Assembly: GCA_963735885.1 (NCBI GenBank)
Contig: CAVTMP010000008.1
Span: 1-64,000, forward strand
Reading direction: 5' to 3'
DNA length: 64,000 nt
Source of the DNA: JBBSBL01 sp963735885
GTDB taxonomy: Bacteria; Actinomycetota; Thermoleophilia; Solirubrobacterales; Solirubrobacteraceae
Shown here one piece after another: positions 63,373 through 64,000 of the stretch. Position 1 is the stretch's first letter, and each line of letters starts with the position of its first letter. The notes below the pieces were generated by a model that did not search any database, had not been told where the DNA came from, and saw nothing but the letters and a program-made list of their open reading frames with translations. The position numbers and the translations under genes were made by a program.

Positions 63373-64000
63373 GTCGCCAGCTCCCGCGCCAGCGCCGCGA
63401 ACTGGGCCGGGGCCAACCGCTCGGCGCGGGCGTCGGCGGGCAGGCCGAGCCGCTCCAGCGACGCGCGCGCTCGCTCGCGGACGTCCGGGGCCGCCCCGGG
63501 CGCGAGGGCGAGCGAGCGGGGGAGCGCCTTGCGCCGGTGGGCGAACGCGGCCCGGACGAGCGCGCGCACCTCCGCCGGGGGCGCCGGTCCGCGCCGGTCG
63601 AGCCCGACGAGCACCGAGTCGACGTTCGGCACCGGCACGAACACTCGGCGCGACACCGGCCGGAGCACCCGCACCGCGCAGGCGAGCTGCGCGAGCACCG
63701 AGGGCGCTCCGTAGGCGGAGGTCCCCGGCGCGGCCGCGAGCCGCTCGCCGACCTCGCGCTGGACCATGACGACCCACCGCCGGGCGCCCGGCAGGTCGGC
63801 GATCGTGGAGAGGATCACCGTCGCGGCGATGCCGTAGGGCAGGTTGGCGACGACCTTCGTCGGCGCGGGATCGAGCCCGCCGAGGTCGAGCGCCAGGGCA
63901 TCGGCGAGATGGAGCGTCGTGTTCTCGAAGGGCTCGAGGGCCTCCTGCAGCGCCGGCGCGAGCCGCGCGTCGATCTCCACCACGTGGAGGTGGCCGACGC
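63369..64000 (-). CDS. rsmA: 16S rRNA dimethyladenosine transferase, N-terminus outside window
   Basis: The frame is open to the window edge. Visible: HVVEIDARLAPALQEALEPF (SAM acidic loop), DALALDLGG, VVANLPYGIAATVI with the catalytic NLPY, MVQREVGERLAAAPGTSAYG, and the small C-terminal domain VRAAFAHRRKALPRSL. About 70-80 N-terminal residues are missing. It dimethylates two adenines near the 3' end of 16S rRNA. Operon order rsmA-ispE is standard in actinobacteria. Confidence 0.93.
   Translation of the reverse strand, partial: VGHLHVVEIDARLAPALQEALEPFENTTLHLADALALDLGGLDPAPTKVVANLPYGIAATVILSTIADLPGARRWVVMVQREVGERLAAAPGTSAYGAPSVLAQLACAVRVLRPVSRRVFVPVPNVDSVLVGLDRRGPAPPAEVRALVRAAFAHRRKALPRSLALAPGAAPDVRERARASLERLGLPADARAERLAPAQFAALARELAT

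Overview
The window is about 75% G+C, densely packed and free of insertion sequences, phage genes, rRNA or CRISPR arrays. The gene set (BldC-like HTH-Mop regulator, CTC-type L25, DivIC, PucR, HxlR, DUF4235, F420-reductase-like protein) points to a high-GC actinobacterium. The combination resembles Thermoleophilia/Solirubrobacterales, but that lineage is inferred from gene content only.

Layout. 1-6 kb: exported proteins, a decayed vapBC module, a cupredoxin gene with frameshifts, a 2-hydroxyacid dehydrogenase and ppx. 6-13 kb: a TPP enzyme, a class III aminotransferase, an enoyl-CoA hydratase remnant, a YihY protein, an adenylate cyclase and an HxlR regulator. 13.7-16.7 kb: a molybdate operon (HTH-Mop regulator, modA, modB, modC), then tRNA-Leu. 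17.5-24.4 kb: an ECF sigma factor with a built-in zinc-binding and membrane tail, csaA, two divergent glycosyltransferases and selD. 24.4-31 kb: a degenerate rhomboid, a carboxylate-amine ligase, class I aldolase, a nuclease, csrA, GNAT and divIC. 32.7-41.3 kb: a minus-strand housekeeping block, in transcription order rplY, pth, a mazEF-like pair, mfd, a SurA/PrsA-like isomerase, mazG and eno. 41.4-48.5 kb: accessory genes (PLD-like, LOG-like, GH2, TetR and a hydrolase). 48.5-51.1 kb: prs, glmU and tRNA-Gln. 51.3-60.6 kb: FkbM methyltransferase, MTAP, two tandem S15 hydrolases, cyclase, redoxin and PucR. 60.7-64 kb: a membrane protein, a DedA-PAP2 fusion, ispE and rsmA. The order rsmA-ispE-glmU-prs-rplY-pth-mfd-mazG-eno-divIC is a familiar actinobacterial backbone interrupted by accessory blocks.

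The most interesting object is at 58308-58868 on the minus strand. A thioredoxin-fold redoxin of the SelU/AhpC-TSA_2 type is split by one in-frame TGA exactly where the first cysteine of its CxxC motif should be. This gives U-L-P-C if the TGA is read as selenocysteine, and a stem-loop follows directly. A complete selD lies in the same window, and modABC could supply a Mo/Se enzyme. The redoxin sits in an overlapping operon with a cyclase-family hydrolase, downstream of a PucR regulator.

Two cautions apply. Several short stretches (0.8-2.1, 36.7, 42.2-43.5 and 48.1-49.3 kb) carry dense one-base frameshifts, mostly in G/C runs, including eight in prs. These look like sequence errors rather than decay. 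Also, many genes have a TAnnnT box only 6-11 nt before the start codon, suggesting widespread leaderless transcription.
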